Part shown: positions 7,861-16,746 of the stretch, in pieces | Position numbering within the stretch: position 1 is the first letter of the stretch | Layout of the letters: each line of letters opens with the position of its first letter | DNA from: Candidatus Eiseniibacteriota bacterium | Lineage (GTDB): Bacteria > Eisenbacteria > RBG-16-71-46 > CAIMUX01 | NCBI GenBank assembly: GCA_020633975.1 | Contig: JACKCR010000004.1 | Span: 62,001 to 126,000 of the forward strand | DNA length: 64,000 bases | Direction of reading: 5' to 3' | Notes under the pieces: generated by a model | Told to the model about the DNA's origin: nothing | Database searches by the model: none | What the model saw: only the letters and a program-made list of their open reading frames with translations | Position numbers and translations under genes: made by a program

Positions 7861-10580
7861 TTCGCGCGAACCTCCTGCACCTCGGGGAGCTTCGGATGCG
7901 TTTCCTTGATGAGAAGCTCCTTGGGACCGGAGTCGGTGATGATCGAGATCCGTTCACCTACCTTATGGCCCAGCATCTCTCTTCCCAGTGGCGACGCATA
8001 GGAGAGGACATCGCCTCCGAAGAAGTCGTCGCCTTCGCCGAGCAGCCAGTAGTTCGTGATCTCCCGCGAGTTCACGTCTTCGAGCGTCACGACGACACCC
8101 GGACCGACTTCCCCTTCCGGGAGCTTCAAGTCGTCGATCATGCGGGCGTCACCGAGCCGCGTCGTGAGCGAGCCGATCCGTTCCATGTAGTCGGCCTGCT
8201 TCTGCTTCGCCGCGGCGAACTCCGCGTTCTCGCGAAGGTCTCCGAGCTCCCGAGCCTTCTGGATGGCCTGGGCCACGGTCGTCTTGAGCTCGAAGTTCAT
8301 CCGCTCGAGGTCCTTCCGGAGTCGCTCGAACGTTGCACGCGTCATGAACGTTCCCGAGTAGTCGATGGTCTGGGCATGGCTCTGGAGGATGAGGTTCGTC
8401 TTGGCCACCTGCTCGGTGCGGAAGTCCTCGACCTCTTGCTCGAGACCGACCTGACGGAGGACGCGAAGCACCGGCTGGAGATACCGTTCCGAAGAACGCC
8501 AGCGGCGGAGGAGGAAGCCGAACCGCTCGACGATCGCTTCGTCGGGCGTCTCCTGAGCGAGTTTCGACGCGAGGACGCCTTCGGGAAGCATCATCGTCAG
8601 CGCGAGCTTCCGTACCTGCTCCCTCGTCGTCGACTCGATGAGTGTTGCGAGACCGAGCGCTGCGTGCCAGACGTCCGGTGCGATCGTCTCTTCGCCCATC
8701 TTGGCCCGGATGGAGAGGTTGATCGCAGCGAGGGCCGCCATCGGTCGCTCCGCTGGGTGCTCGATCAGGCCGCGGAGGAGCGCACTGCCCTGCTCCTTGT
8801 CTTCTTCGAGCTTATCCAGCGCCATCTGGCGTACGTCGGCGAAGCGGGAGGAGAGCGCGAAGTACGCCGTCTCCTTCCAGAGATCGTCGTAGTCCAGTCC
8901 GACGCGAGAGAGCAGCTTCTGATCCTCGATGTCGGTGAAGGACGATGCTTCGACACCGTTCTGGAGCATCTCGCGGAGCGCGTCGTGGAAGTCCTGGCCG
9001 GTCTCCCTGTGCCAGCGGTAGAGCTGGAAGTGGATGGCCATCCGGTCTTCGGCGTGAGTCTTCTCGTCCTTGGCCCAACGCTCGAGGATCTTCGTGTACA
9101 TCCGCTTCGCGTGCTCGGTGAGTGCCGGGTGCTGGTCGAGGAAGCGGCGGATCAGGTTCAGGTTCGGCCTGATTCCGCGGCGCGGTTCGACGATCGGGAA
9201 CGCGACTTCGGTGGAGTCGACGCCCGTCTTGATCTTGTACACCTGGCGGAACGCTTGGCTCAGGTCGAACCGGTCGTCCTGCTCCATCTGGGACTTGGCT
9301 TCCTTCCACCAGGAAGACCAGCGCGAGGGCGCGATGACGCCGTTCGTCAGGATCCGCTTGAGATCCTGAGTCTTGGCCTGTCCGCGAACCTGGCGGATGG
9401 CGAGGTAGGCGATCTCCGCGGGATTGTCCTTGGTCATCTGCTTGAGTTCGGCCGGCGACTCTCTCTGCAGGACGCGGAGATCGTCGGCAGGGACGACATC
9501 GAGCGCGCGGCGCGCGAGGTTGACGGACATCCGGTGCGCGCGCTTCTCCTCGAAGTCGATGACCAGGTTGTCGCCATCGTTGCTCAGCACCTTTCCGACG
9601 CCCCACGAGTCGTGGTAGACGAAGAAGCCGGGAGCGAAGCTGATCAGCGGTTCGAGGTCCTTGAGCGCCAGATCCACCGGCTTCGTCGGATCGAGGATAC
9701 CGGTGCGCTCGATCAACTCGCCGATACCGTCCGCATGGGGAAAGGCGCGGGACGCGAGTTCCGCGAGCTTCTGCCGGATCCCGACTCCGGCCGGCGCCGC
9801 CGAAACCTGGTCGAGAAGGATCCGCCAGAGCTGGTCGAGGAGGTTGGCCCGTTCGAGCGCCGGCACCAGGTCCTCGGCGCCCGACTGGAAGCGTCCCCAG
9901 GACTCCTGATGGGCGAGCTTCTTCAGCCCGGCGAGTCCACGCCGGAGCGTGTCGGGGTTGCTCGACTGGGCGAGCTTCTTGAAGACGTCGTCGATGACCT
10001 CGTTCTTCCGGTGCGTGATGAATCCGTCGAGGGACTCGGCCCAGAAGAACCGGGCTTCGGTCATCTTTCGCTGGGCCTCTTCCGTCGAGGAGCCGAGGTC
10101 GCGGGCTTCCTTCTCCCGACTCTCACCCATCAGATAGGCGAGACGGGACTCTCCAGGGAACTGGTCGTACGCGTTCTTCAGAACGTCCGGTTCGACCAGG
10201 TCGATACCGGCGTTCTCGAGCGCCTTCGCGAGGAAGAGGGCTGCTTCGACCTTGGGCGATTCGTCCAGGATCCGTGAAGCCAGCAGTGCGAGCGCCTTCC
10301 AACTGCCGTCCGTTTCGAGACGACCGCAAAGCGAGAGCATGTGCTTGTGTGCCGAGTCCACCTGGCCCATCCGAAACTGGGCCGAAGAGTAGATGTAGTA
10401 GTGGGCGGGGTGGATCCCTTCGCGGACGATCGCGCCCTCGGTGGCTTGCAGGGCGAGGGGGAGTAGCCCCTGCTCCTCCGCTTGCTCGATGAGGGTGTCT
10501 AGGGGCTCGAACGGATCCGGCTCGAGCGCCGGGTCCAGGGTCGCCTCTTCGATCTGCTTCTTGACGGCGTCCATTTCCAT
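7857..10580 (-). CDS. Large helical protein with C-terminal GreA-type transcript cleavage factor domain
   Basis: The 907-residue protein has a long N-terminal helical region (about 1-740) with TPR-like character and then a complete GreA/GreB-like end: a coiled coil (including 'KARELGDLRENAEFAAAK') followed by the FKBP-like domain ('LSYASPLGREMLGHKVGE'). The LRENAEF stretch is the acidic coiled-coil tip that enters the RNA polymerase secondary channel, so rescue of backtracked polymerase is plausible. A fusion of an unknown N-terminal region to a Gre domain is known from Chlamydia. I chose ATG 10580 (MEMDAV) with a GAGG site; the frame extends further without support. The gene overlaps the following HAD gene by four bases. 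Confidence 0.8.
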   Translation of the reverse strand: MEMDAVKKQIEEATLDPALEPDPFEPLDTLIEQAEEQGLLPLALQATEGAIVREGIHPAHYYIYSSAQFRMGQVDSAHKHMLSLCGRLETDGSWKALALLASRILDESPKVEAALFLAKALENAGIDLVEPDVLKNAYDQFPGESRLAYLMGESREKEARDLGSSTEEAQRKMTEARFFWAESLDGFITHRKNEVIDDVFKKLAQSSNPDTLRRGLAGLKKLAHQESWGRFQSGAEDLVPALERANLLDQLWRILLDQVSAAPAGVGIRQKLAELASRAFPHADGIGELIERTGILDPTKPVDLALKDLEPLISFAPGFFVYHDSWGVGKVLSNDGDNLVIDFEEKRAHRMSVNLARRALDVVPADDLRVLQRESPAELKQMTKDNPAEIAYLAIRQVRGQAKTQDLKRILTNGVIAPSRWSSWWKEAKSQMEQDDRFDLSQAFRQVYKIKTGVDSTEVAFPIVEPRRGIRPNLNLIRRFLDQHPALTEHAKRMYTKILERWAKDEKTHAEDRMAIHFQLYRWHRETGQDFHDALREMLQNGVEASSFTDIEDQKLLSRVGLDYDDLWKETAYFALSSRFADVRQMALDKLEEDKEQGSALLRGLIEHPAERPMAALAAINLSIRAKMGEETIAPDVWHAALGLATLIESTTREQVRKLALTMMLPEGVLASKLAQETPDEAIVERFGFLLRRWRSSERYLQPVLRVLRQVGLEQEVEDFRTEQVAKTNLILQSHAQTIDYSGTFMTRATFERLRKDLERMNFELKTTVAQAIQKARELGDLRENAEFAAAKQKQADYMERIGSLTTRLGDARMIDDLKLPEGEVGPGVVVTLEDVNSREITNYWLLGEGDDFFGGDVLSYASPLGREMLGHKVGERISIITDSGPKELLIKETHPKLPEVQEVRAN

Positions 10581-10739
10581 TGGGCTGCCTCGCAGGTTCG
10601 GACCAAGTTTCAACTCACGGCATCCGGGGAGGCTAGCACACGCGAACCCGTCACGCCAGCCAGCCGGGGAAGGCGCTCTATCGTTCGGTGGGCGATTCCG
10701 CCCATTGAGGTGCGGGGTGGCTCCAGATACCCTCCCGCC

Positions 10740-11147
10740 GTGTCGTTCCACTATCGAATCTTCCAAACCCCGCCATTGATCGTGGAGTGTTTCCACGGGG
10801 CCATCGAACTGTCCTCCCTGGAGATGGATCTCCAGCGTCTCTGGACGGATCCACTGTACGACCCCCAGGCCGACGGTCTGGCGGTCCTCACCGGGGCTCG
10901 CTTGGAACTCCGGGTGGAGCACATCAAGGAGTTGGCGGAGGGCGTGCTGTCCCTCCCCGAGGCATCCCGGGGCCGATGGGCATTGCTCGTGACGGAGCCG
11001 GTCGCGACCGCACTGAGCTTCTACTTGGGACGGTTGGTGGCCGAACGCCAGTCGTTCGAGGTGTTCTCGACTCTCGACGCCGCGGTGAAGTGGCTCGATG
11101 TCGAGCCGCTGCTCTCCGAGATCGACTGCACGAACTGGCCGAGCTGA
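10740..11147 (+). CDS. Small SpoIIAA/STAS-like protein
   Basis: This 135-residue protein starts at a GTG (10740) giving 'MSFHYRIFQTPPLIVECFHG'. Alternating hydrophobic strands and helices, with a central 'GLAVLTGARLEL' and 'RWALLVTEPVATAL', resemble SpoIIAA-like (STAS/SEC14) proteins of unknown role. The ribosome site is weak. It has no operon partner: the Gre-domain gene is divergent and the next gene is 300 bases away. The family call is tentative. Confidence 0.5.
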   Translation: MSFHYRIFQTPPLIVECFHGAIELSSLEMDLQRLWTDPLYDPQADGLAVLTGARLELRVEHIKELAEGVLSLPEASRGRWALLVTEPVATALSFYLGRLVAERQSFEVFSTLDAAVKWLDVEPLLSEIDCTNWPS

Positions 11148-11454
11148 CCCAGGCTACCGCTACTCCATCTCGGGCATCGCACGAGCCCCAGGTTCTCTCG
11201 AGCCCCGATGGGCTCGATAGCTTCCGGGGTACGCGGTAACTTCCGGGGTGCGCGAGAGCCCGAGGTACGCGAGAGCTTGCACCAGACGCCCGGTGTTTCG
11301 GCACGTTCGCGTACGTGGTTCTGCCCACTACCCTTGACCGGAGCGGGTCGGCTAGAGAGGATCCATCGCGACCAGGATGGTGTAGGACCTTTCTCCTCGG
11401 AGTCTTCCAATGGAGCCGCCTCTTCCACACGCACCCGCTCTGCCTCAGGGACTC
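11148..11454. other. Intergenic stretch with a hairpin and short direct repeats
   Basis: This 307-base gap contains an 8-bp perfect hairpin (TCGAGCCC 11198-11205, loop CGAT, GGGCTCGA 11210-11217) with no T tract. Short direct repeats around 'TTCCGGGGTACGCG'/'TTCCGGGGTGCGCG' follow at about 11220-11280. I see no gene in it; the hairpin may end transcription from the preceding gene. Confidence 0.4.
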
Positions 11455-14400
11455 ATGTCGTTCCGCATTCGGGAGGTACTCCTCGTCGCGAGCGACTACG
11501 ACTCCTACATCCTCGAAGAGGACGGCCAGCTGGCCGAGAGCCTCGACGTGGAGTTCTATCAGCTGAAGCTCTCCTGGGCGCCGCGCATCCTCACGGCGCC
11601 GAACGCCGAGACCGCGCTCGAGCTGCTCGAGACTCGGCCGTTCGACCTCGTCATCACGATGTCTCGGTTGGGTGGGATGGCGGTGCAGGAGTTTGGGCGG
11701 AAGGTGAAGGCTCGGCGGGCCGGGATGCCCGTCGTCCTCTTGGCCGACAATCCGCTCGAAGCCGCGCGGATCAAGGAGATGGGTCCGGCTTCGGGGATCG
11801 ACCAGGCCTTCGTCTGGCGCGGCGATGTCGCTGTCTTCCTCGCGATCATCAAGTACATCGAAGACCGGATCAACGTGCGCGCGGACGCGCGTCTGGCCGG
11901 AGTGCGGGTCATTCTCCTCATCGAGAACTCGGTCCGCTTCTACTCCGCATATCTGCCCCTCCTCTATCAGGAGGTGATGAAGCAGACGAACTCGCTCATG
12001 GCGGACGGCGTGAACACGCAGCAACGCCTACGGCGGATGAAGGCCCGCGCGAAGATCCTCCTGGCGGAGACGTTCGAGGATGGCTGGCGCCTCTTCGAGG
12101 AGTACAAGGAGTTCCTTCTCGGGATCGTGACGGATGCGCGGTTCCCTCGGGCCGGAGTGGCCGATCGGGAGGCCGGGCTCGAGTTCGTGCGTCGTGCGAG
12201 AGAGGTCGACCCGGACATTCCGGCGCTCGTGCAATCTACGGACGAGCAGATCGGTTTGGGAGCGGCCGTGCTCGGTGCGGCGTTCGTGAACAAGCGCAGC
12301 CCGCGTCTTCTCGAAGAGCTGCGCCACTTCCTCGCGGACAGCCTTGGCTTCGGGGACTTCATCTTCCGACTGCCGTCGGGACAGGAGATCACCCGCGCGC
12401 ACGATCTCGACGAGATCCCTGCCGTCCTTGCGAGCGTTCCTGTCGACTCCGTCACATATCACTCCACGCGGAACCACTTCTCGAACTGGTGCATGGCGCG
12501 CACCGAGTTCGCCCTTGCACGTCTTCTGCGGCCCTTCAAAGTCGAAGACTTCTCGGACCCCGAACAGCTGCGGCACTACCTGATCGATACGTTCAAGCAG
12601 GCACGGTCAGACGCGCGGCGCGGGTTGGTCGTCGACTTCTCTCGGTTCGCGGCGGAGACGATCACCGGGTTCGCCCGGATCGGGTCGGGTTCGCTCGGTG
12701 GCAAGGGACGCGGCCTGGGATTCATCCACTCGATCCTGCCGCAGGAAGAGCTCGAAGAGAAGCACCCGGAGGCGCGCGTGGTCGTTCCGCCGACTTCGGT
12801 GCTGGGCACGGAGGTGTTCGACGAGTTCCTTCGCGCCAACCAGCTCCTCCCGATCGCGCTCGAGGAGACGACGGACGATCAGATCGCGCGCGCCTTTCTT
12901 GCGGCGTCCCTGCCGAGGGCGGTGATCGACGACCTGCGCTTCTTCTTGGAGCATGCTACGTATCCACTCGCGGTGCGGTCCTCGAGTCTTCTCGAGGACT
13001 CTCATGAGCAGCCGTTCGCGGGCATCTATCGTACGTACATGCTTCCGAACAACGAGGCGGATCCGTCCGTTCGTCTTGCCAGACTCCACTCCGCGATCAA
13101 GCTCGTCTACGCATCGACGTTCTTCCAGAACGCGCGCGCCTATCTCCGTTCGACTCCGTTCCGGATGGAGGAGGAGAAGATGGGCGTGCTCCTCCAGAAG
13201 GTGGTGGGTCGTACCCACGATCACTACTTCTATCCGGACATCGCAGGTGTCGCGCGCTCCCAGAACTTCTATCCCGTGCTCGACATGAAGGCGGAGGACG
13301 GTGTTGCCGCTATCGCGCTCGGTCTCGGGCGTACCGTCGTCGAGGGGCAGAAGGCGATCCGTTTCTCACCTGCGCGGCCGCAGGTGCTTCCACAGTTCTC
13401 GGACAACCGTGCGTTCCTGGAGAACTCGCAACGGGAGTTCTACGCGATGGATCTCGACTCGCAAGCCGATCTCGGCCGCGGCGAGGATGGTCACATCGCA
13501 CTGCTTCCGATCGACGAGGCAGAGAAGCACGAGACCCTACACCCGATCGGCTCGGTCTACTCCGCAAACAACGATGCGGTGTACGACGGCATCTCCCGAC
13601 CTGGAGTACGTCTCGTCACGTTCCGGCGGTTTCTCGCCTCGCAGGAGTTCCCGCTCGGGAAGATCCTCCAGTCGTGTCTAGAGATGGCATCGAGGCGGAT
13701 GGCTTGTCCGGTCGAGATGGAGTTCGCCGTGAACCTCAAGCCGGAGGACGGAGGGCGTCCCGAGTTCTCCATCGTCCAAGTACGGCCAATGAGTGAACGC
13801 GACATCGTGGACCGGATGGCGGAGATCCCCGAAGACATCGAAGGTCGTTGCCTCTGCGCGAGCGACAACGCGCTCGGAAACGGACGCATTCCGGACATCA
13901 AGGACATCGTCTACGTCCGTCCGTCCAAGTTCGATCGGGGTCAGACGCCGCAGATCGCGAGTGAGGTGGGGGAGGTCAATCGGACGCTCCGAAGCGAAGA
14001 TCGAAACTACCTACTCATCGGTCCCGGGCGCTGGGGTACGGCGGACCGTTGGCTCGGGATCCCCGTCCAGTGGTCGGACATCTCCCAGGCTCGCGCGATC
14101 GTCGAGAGTGACCTCTCGGAGATTCCCGTAACGCCATCGGAAGGGACCCACTTCTTCCAGAACCTGATCTCGTTCGGCATCGGCTACTTCCACATCAGAT
14201 CGAAGAAGGACCACGCCGAACTCACGCGCGGTTCGCGTTCGTCGCGTCTGTCGGCGGAGGCGGAAACGCGGGAGAAGTCGGAGACGGCGGAGAAGTCGCC
14301 CTGCGCGGATCCACTGGAGAAGTGCCGGATCGACTTCGAATGGCTCGACAGTCTCCCCGCCGTTCAAGAGCTGCCCTACGTGCGTCACGTGCGGCTGGAC

Positions 14401-14481
14401 CAGGCCCTCGAGATCTTCGTCGACGGACGCTCGAGGCGGGGTGTCATCCTGCGTGCTCGGGAGAACGATCCGGAGGAGTAA
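11455..14481 (+). CDS. PEP/pyruvate-binding (PPDK_N) protein with receiver-like N terminus
   Basis: This 1008-residue protein starts at ATG 11455 behind an AGGGA site. Residues 1-140 look like a receiver fold, but the phospho-acceptor position reads 'LVITMSRL' (methionine for aspartate). A second receiver-like segment follows at about 150-310 and retains 'IVTDARFPR'. From about residue 415 comes a PEP-synthase-type ATP-binding domain: 'LGGKGRGLGF', then 'YPLAVRSSSLLEDSHEQPF'. I see neither the phosphohistidine swivel nor the PEP/pyruvate barrel, so the complete PEP synthase reaction is unlikely. The protein probably uses ATP to phosphorylate a separate partner or acts as a regulator. The last 38 bases overlap the converging MscS gene. 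Confidence 0.75.
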   Translation: MSFRIREVLLVASDYDSYILEEDGQLAESLDVEFYQLKLSWAPRILTAPNAETALELLETRPFDLVITMSRLGGMAVQEFGRKVKARRAGMPVVLLADNPLEAARIKEMGPASGIDQAFVWRGDVAVFLAIIKYIEDRINVRADARLAGVRVILLIENSVRFYSAYLPLLYQEVMKQTNSLMADGVNTQQRLRRMKARAKILLAETFEDGWRLFEEYKEFLLGIVTDARFPRAGVADREAGLEFVRRAREVDPDIPALVQSTDEQIGLGAAVLGAAFVNKRSPRLLEELRHFLADSLGFGDFIFRLPSGQEITRAHDLDEIPAVLASVPVDSVTYHSTRNHFSNWCMARTEFALARLLRPFKVEDFSDPEQLRHYLIDTFKQARSDARRGLVVDFSRFAAETITGFARIGSGSLGGKGRGLGFIHSILPQEELEEKHPEARVVVPPTSVLGTEVFDEFLRANQLLPIALEETTDDQIARAFLAASLPRAVIDDLRFFLEHATYPLAVRSSSLLEDSHEQPFAGIYRTYMLPNNEADPSVRLARLHSAIKLVYASTFFQNARAYLRSTPFRMEEEKMGVLLQKVVGRTHDHYFYPDIAGVARSQNFYPVLDMKAEDGVAAIALGLGRTVVEGQKAIRFSPARPQVLPQFSDNRAFLENSQREFYAMDLDSQADLGRGEDGHIALLPIDEAEKHETLHPIGSVYSANNDAVYDGISRPGVRLVTFRRFLASQEFPLGKILQSCLEMASRRMACPVEMEFAVNLKPEDGGRPEFSIVQVRPMSERDIVDRMAEIPEDIEGRCLCASDNALGNGRIPDIKDIVYVRPSKFDRGQTPQIASEVGEVNRTLRSEDRNYLLIGPGRWGTADRWLGIPVQWSDISQARAIVESDLSEIPVTPSEGTHFFQNLISFGIGYFHIRSKKDHAELTRGSRSSRLSAEAETREKSETAEKSPCADPLEKCRIDFEWLDSLPAVQELPYVRHVRLDQALEIFVDGRSRRGVILRARENDPEE

Positions 14482-15358
14482 CGCCCCCGGGCGGTTCGGC
14501 GACCGCCTGCGAGTCCTCGGAAACGATGCGGATCGGGAACGGATCGGTGATCGATCCCGTGTACAGAGAACGGTGCGGGAACGGAATCTCGATGCCTTCC
14601 TCGTCGAACACCCGCTTGAGATCGCGCTGGATCGAGTTCCTGAGGTCGAGGAACTTGCTAGTCTGTCCCCATACCGAGAACTGGTAGAGCAACGCGGAGT
14701 CACCGAATCCCTGGAAGATGAGGAGCGGAGCAGGCTCCTCCATGGCCAGCGGATTCTCGGACGCGATCTCCTTGAGGAGACGCTCCACTCGCGTCATGTC
14801 CTCCTTGTAGGCGACACCGATCTGGATGTCGACGCGCCGAATCGGAAACCGGGTCAGGTTCGTGACGTTGGACTTGATGATCTGCTCGTTCGGCACACGC
14901 ACGAAGAGATTGTTGAACGTACGAATCTTCGTCGATAGCAAGTCGATCGAAAGCACTTCGCCAGTCACCGACTCAACGGTCACTACATCGCCGACGACGA
15001 ACGGTCTCTCCGCGATGAGAAAGAGCCCGCTGATCAGGTTGGAGGCAGACGTCTGGGAAGCGAAACCGAGGGCGACAGTGAGCACCCCGGCCGCACCGAG
15101 AAGCACGCCCAAGTTGAACCCGAGCTGGTGCGCTGCCGTCGCGATGACGAGGCTGTAGAGCGTGTACCGGACCAACCTCCGAAGCACGAGCGTCTCCGGG
15201 CCGCCCGCCCGCGTCTCGATCGCGCGGCCGATCGCGGACGTGCCGAAACGTGCGAGAGTGAAGCCGACCACGAGGACGATGAGCGCCTTGGAGATCGCGG
15301 CGACACGGTCCGGAGTGAAGACCTGATGGAGGTTGATGCTGCTGAGTATCTCGTTCAT
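14444..15358 (-). CDS. MscS-family mechanosensitive channel
   Basis: The 304-residue inner-membrane protein has an N-terminal helix ('ALIVLVVGFTLARFG'), a second membrane region and the pore helix TM3 at about 85-115 ('LLGAAGVLTVALGFASQT', with glycine/alanine packing typical of MscS). The soluble beta domain ('RPFVVGDVVTVESVTGEV', 'VRVPNEQI') follows. It would release solutes on hypo-osmotic shock. Length and motif order match small MscS homologues. The next upstream gene on this strand (15387-16346) may be cotranscribed. Confidence 0.9.
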   Translation of the reverse strand: MNEILSSINLHQVFTPDRVAAISKALIVLVVGFTLARFGTSAIGRAIETRAGGPETLVLRRLVRYTLYSLVIATAAHQLGFNLGVLLGAAGVLTVALGFASQTSASNLISGLFLIAERPFVVGDVVTVESVTGEVLSIDLLSTKIRTFNNLFVRVPNEQIIKSNVTNLTRFPIRRVDIQIGVAYKEDMTRVERLLKEIASENPLAMEEPAPLLIFQGFGDSALLYQFSVWGQTSKFLDLRNSIQRDLKRVFDEEGIEIPFPHRSLYTGSITDPFPIRIVSEDSQAVAEPPGGVTPPDRSPEHAG

Positions 15359-15386
15359 GGCGGTGCCTCTCCGTCTGAGTCCCTAC

Positions 15387-16346
15387 TCACCAGCCGTTGC
15401 CGAAGAAGTCTCCGAACGCATGCCAGACGAACTTCTTCTCCATCCTCGTTCGTGGTCCGCTCAGCACTTCCAGCTTCTGGGAACCGTTCGTCGTGCCGGG
15501 TTCGATCCGGACGTCCGGCGGATCGACTCCTGGTGGCTGCTCGAAGATCACTGCTTCGGTCCAGAGGCCACCCTGTTCGTCGACCAGAACCGAGAGGTGC
15601 GGGGTGGGGAGTTTGATCCGCTCCACCTTGACGTCCTTCTCCGATCGGTTGCGAACCTCGAAGGGAGTCACGATCCGGTGCGGAAGTCGACCGATCGGCG
15701 CGAACGCCGCGCGCGTCCGGCTGGCGTAGCAGACCTGGCCCACCTGTGTGTTTGGCCCGTGCCAGGTGTCGGACGGGCGGAAGAGCGCGTCGTCGATCAT
15801 CGGCACGCCGTCCGGCTCGTCTCGGAACTGCAGCCAGAGCGGCAGGCTCACGAACAGGTGTACCGTCCGCTTGGGCGGGAGGAAGAACGACTGCTCGGGC
15901 GTGATGACCACCGGCCGGTCGGCGTGTGCCGGAGTGATGTGGACCGTCCCCGAGCCCTCGAGCGCGGCGTATCGTTGCGGCGGATCAGGTGGGGATGCCC
16001 CAACCTCATCGTGGGGAACCTTGCCGGCCCAATCGGCCGGGCTGGCGGGGGCTTCATCCTTGCCGGAAGCCGGGCACGGTGGGTCCGCCGGGATCTCGAC
16101 GTCCCAGTGATCCCGGAACGGATCCTTGTGACGCTGGCGCATCACCGTCCAGTCTTCCGCATTGCGCTGGATCCACATGAAGAACGGGCCGATTTCCCAG
16201 CGGCCACAGCTTCCTTCGGGTATCTGGAAAGACCCCCACCAACTCGGGAACGCGCTCGAACCCATCGATCTCCAATCCTCCCATCGTGACGGCGGCGAGC
16301 CTAGCCGGACCGTGTCCGCCTCGCGACCGAATTCGAGCGGCCGCAT
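15387..16346 (-). CDS. DUF432-like protein of unknown function
   Basis: This 319-residue cytosolic protein starts at ATG 16346, which has GGAG six bases before it; a longer reading to 16487 runs into the divergent VOC gene region. The second half ('GQVCYASRTRAAFAPIG', 'TPFEVRNRSEKDVKVERI') resembles DUF432 proteins, and the gene lies 28 bases upstream of mscS on the same strand. I recall the same neighbourhood for DUF432 genes in other genomes but could not check it. A role with the channel is inference. Confidence 0.5.
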   Translation of the reverse strand: MRPLEFGREADTVRLGSPPSRWEDWRSMGSSAFPSWWGSFQIPEGSCGRWEIGPFFMWIQRNAEDWTVMRQRHKDPFRDHWDVEIPADPPCPASGKDEAPASPADWAGKVPHDEVGASPPDPPQRYAALEGSGTVHITPAHADRPVVITPEQSFFLPPKRTVHLFVSLPLWLQFRDEPDGVPMIDDALFRPSDTWHGPNTQVGQVCYASRTRAAFAPIGRLPHRIVTPFEVRNRSEKDVKVERIKLPTPHLSVLVDEQGGLWTEAVIFEQPPGVDPPDVRIEPGTTNGSQKLEVLSGPRTRMEKKFVWHAFGDFFGNGW

Positions 16347-16389
16347 GCTACACTCCGCAGGTTCCCAGGATTGACCACGGAGAAACGTC

Positions 16390-16746
16390 ATGGAAGTAGA
16401 GACGACGAAGTTCGTCCTCTGGGCAGAGGACATGTCGAGAGCGCTGGGCTTCTGGAGGGATGCGTTCGGATTCCCTGCCAAGTTCACCGACGAACACTGG
16501 AGCGAACTCGACCTCGGAGGTGCTTCCCTCGCCCTTCACGGTGGTCACGATGGAACGGTGCGCGAATCCGGCTTCAGCGTCCAGGTGAAGGATCTCGACG
16601 AGGCGCTGCGAGAGATCGAGGCGGCTGGAGGAACGATCGTCCGTGCCGCCGAGAGCCGTCCCGGCGAGCCGATCCGGCTCGGAGTGGCACGCGACACCGA
16701 GGGTAACGAGTTCATGATCACGCAGTACGTGGGAGGTTCCCGATGA
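16390..16746 (+). CDS. VOC (glyoxalase/bleomycin-resistance) family protein
   Basis: The 118-residue single-module protein has the beta-alpha-beta-beta-beta pattern of the vicinal oxygen chelate fold: 'FVLWAEDMSRALGFWRDAFG' at the start and 'GVARDTEGNEFMITQYVG' at the end. It starts at ATG 16390 with GGAGA upstream and overlaps the aldehyde dehydrogenase by ATGA, so the two are translated together. Its substrate may be linked to an aldehyde, but this is inference. Confidence 0.85.
   Translation: MEVETTKFVLWAEDMSRALGFWRDAFGFPAKFTDEHWSELDLGGASLALHGGHDGTVRESGFSVQVKDLDEALREIEAAGGTIVRAAESRPGEPIRLGVARDTEGNEFMITQYVGGSR

Noticed and set aside
7896-10277. 793-residue open frame antisense to the Gre-domain gene
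   Set aside because: It is a shadow of the real gene in GC-rich DNA; its product is a charge-rich sequence without any domain, and the minus-strand frame encodes a clear Gre domain.
11208-13007. 599-residue plus-strand frame overlapping the PPDK-type gene
   Set aside because: The overlapping frame carries the real receiver and ATP-binding motifs; this one is a low-quality shadow.
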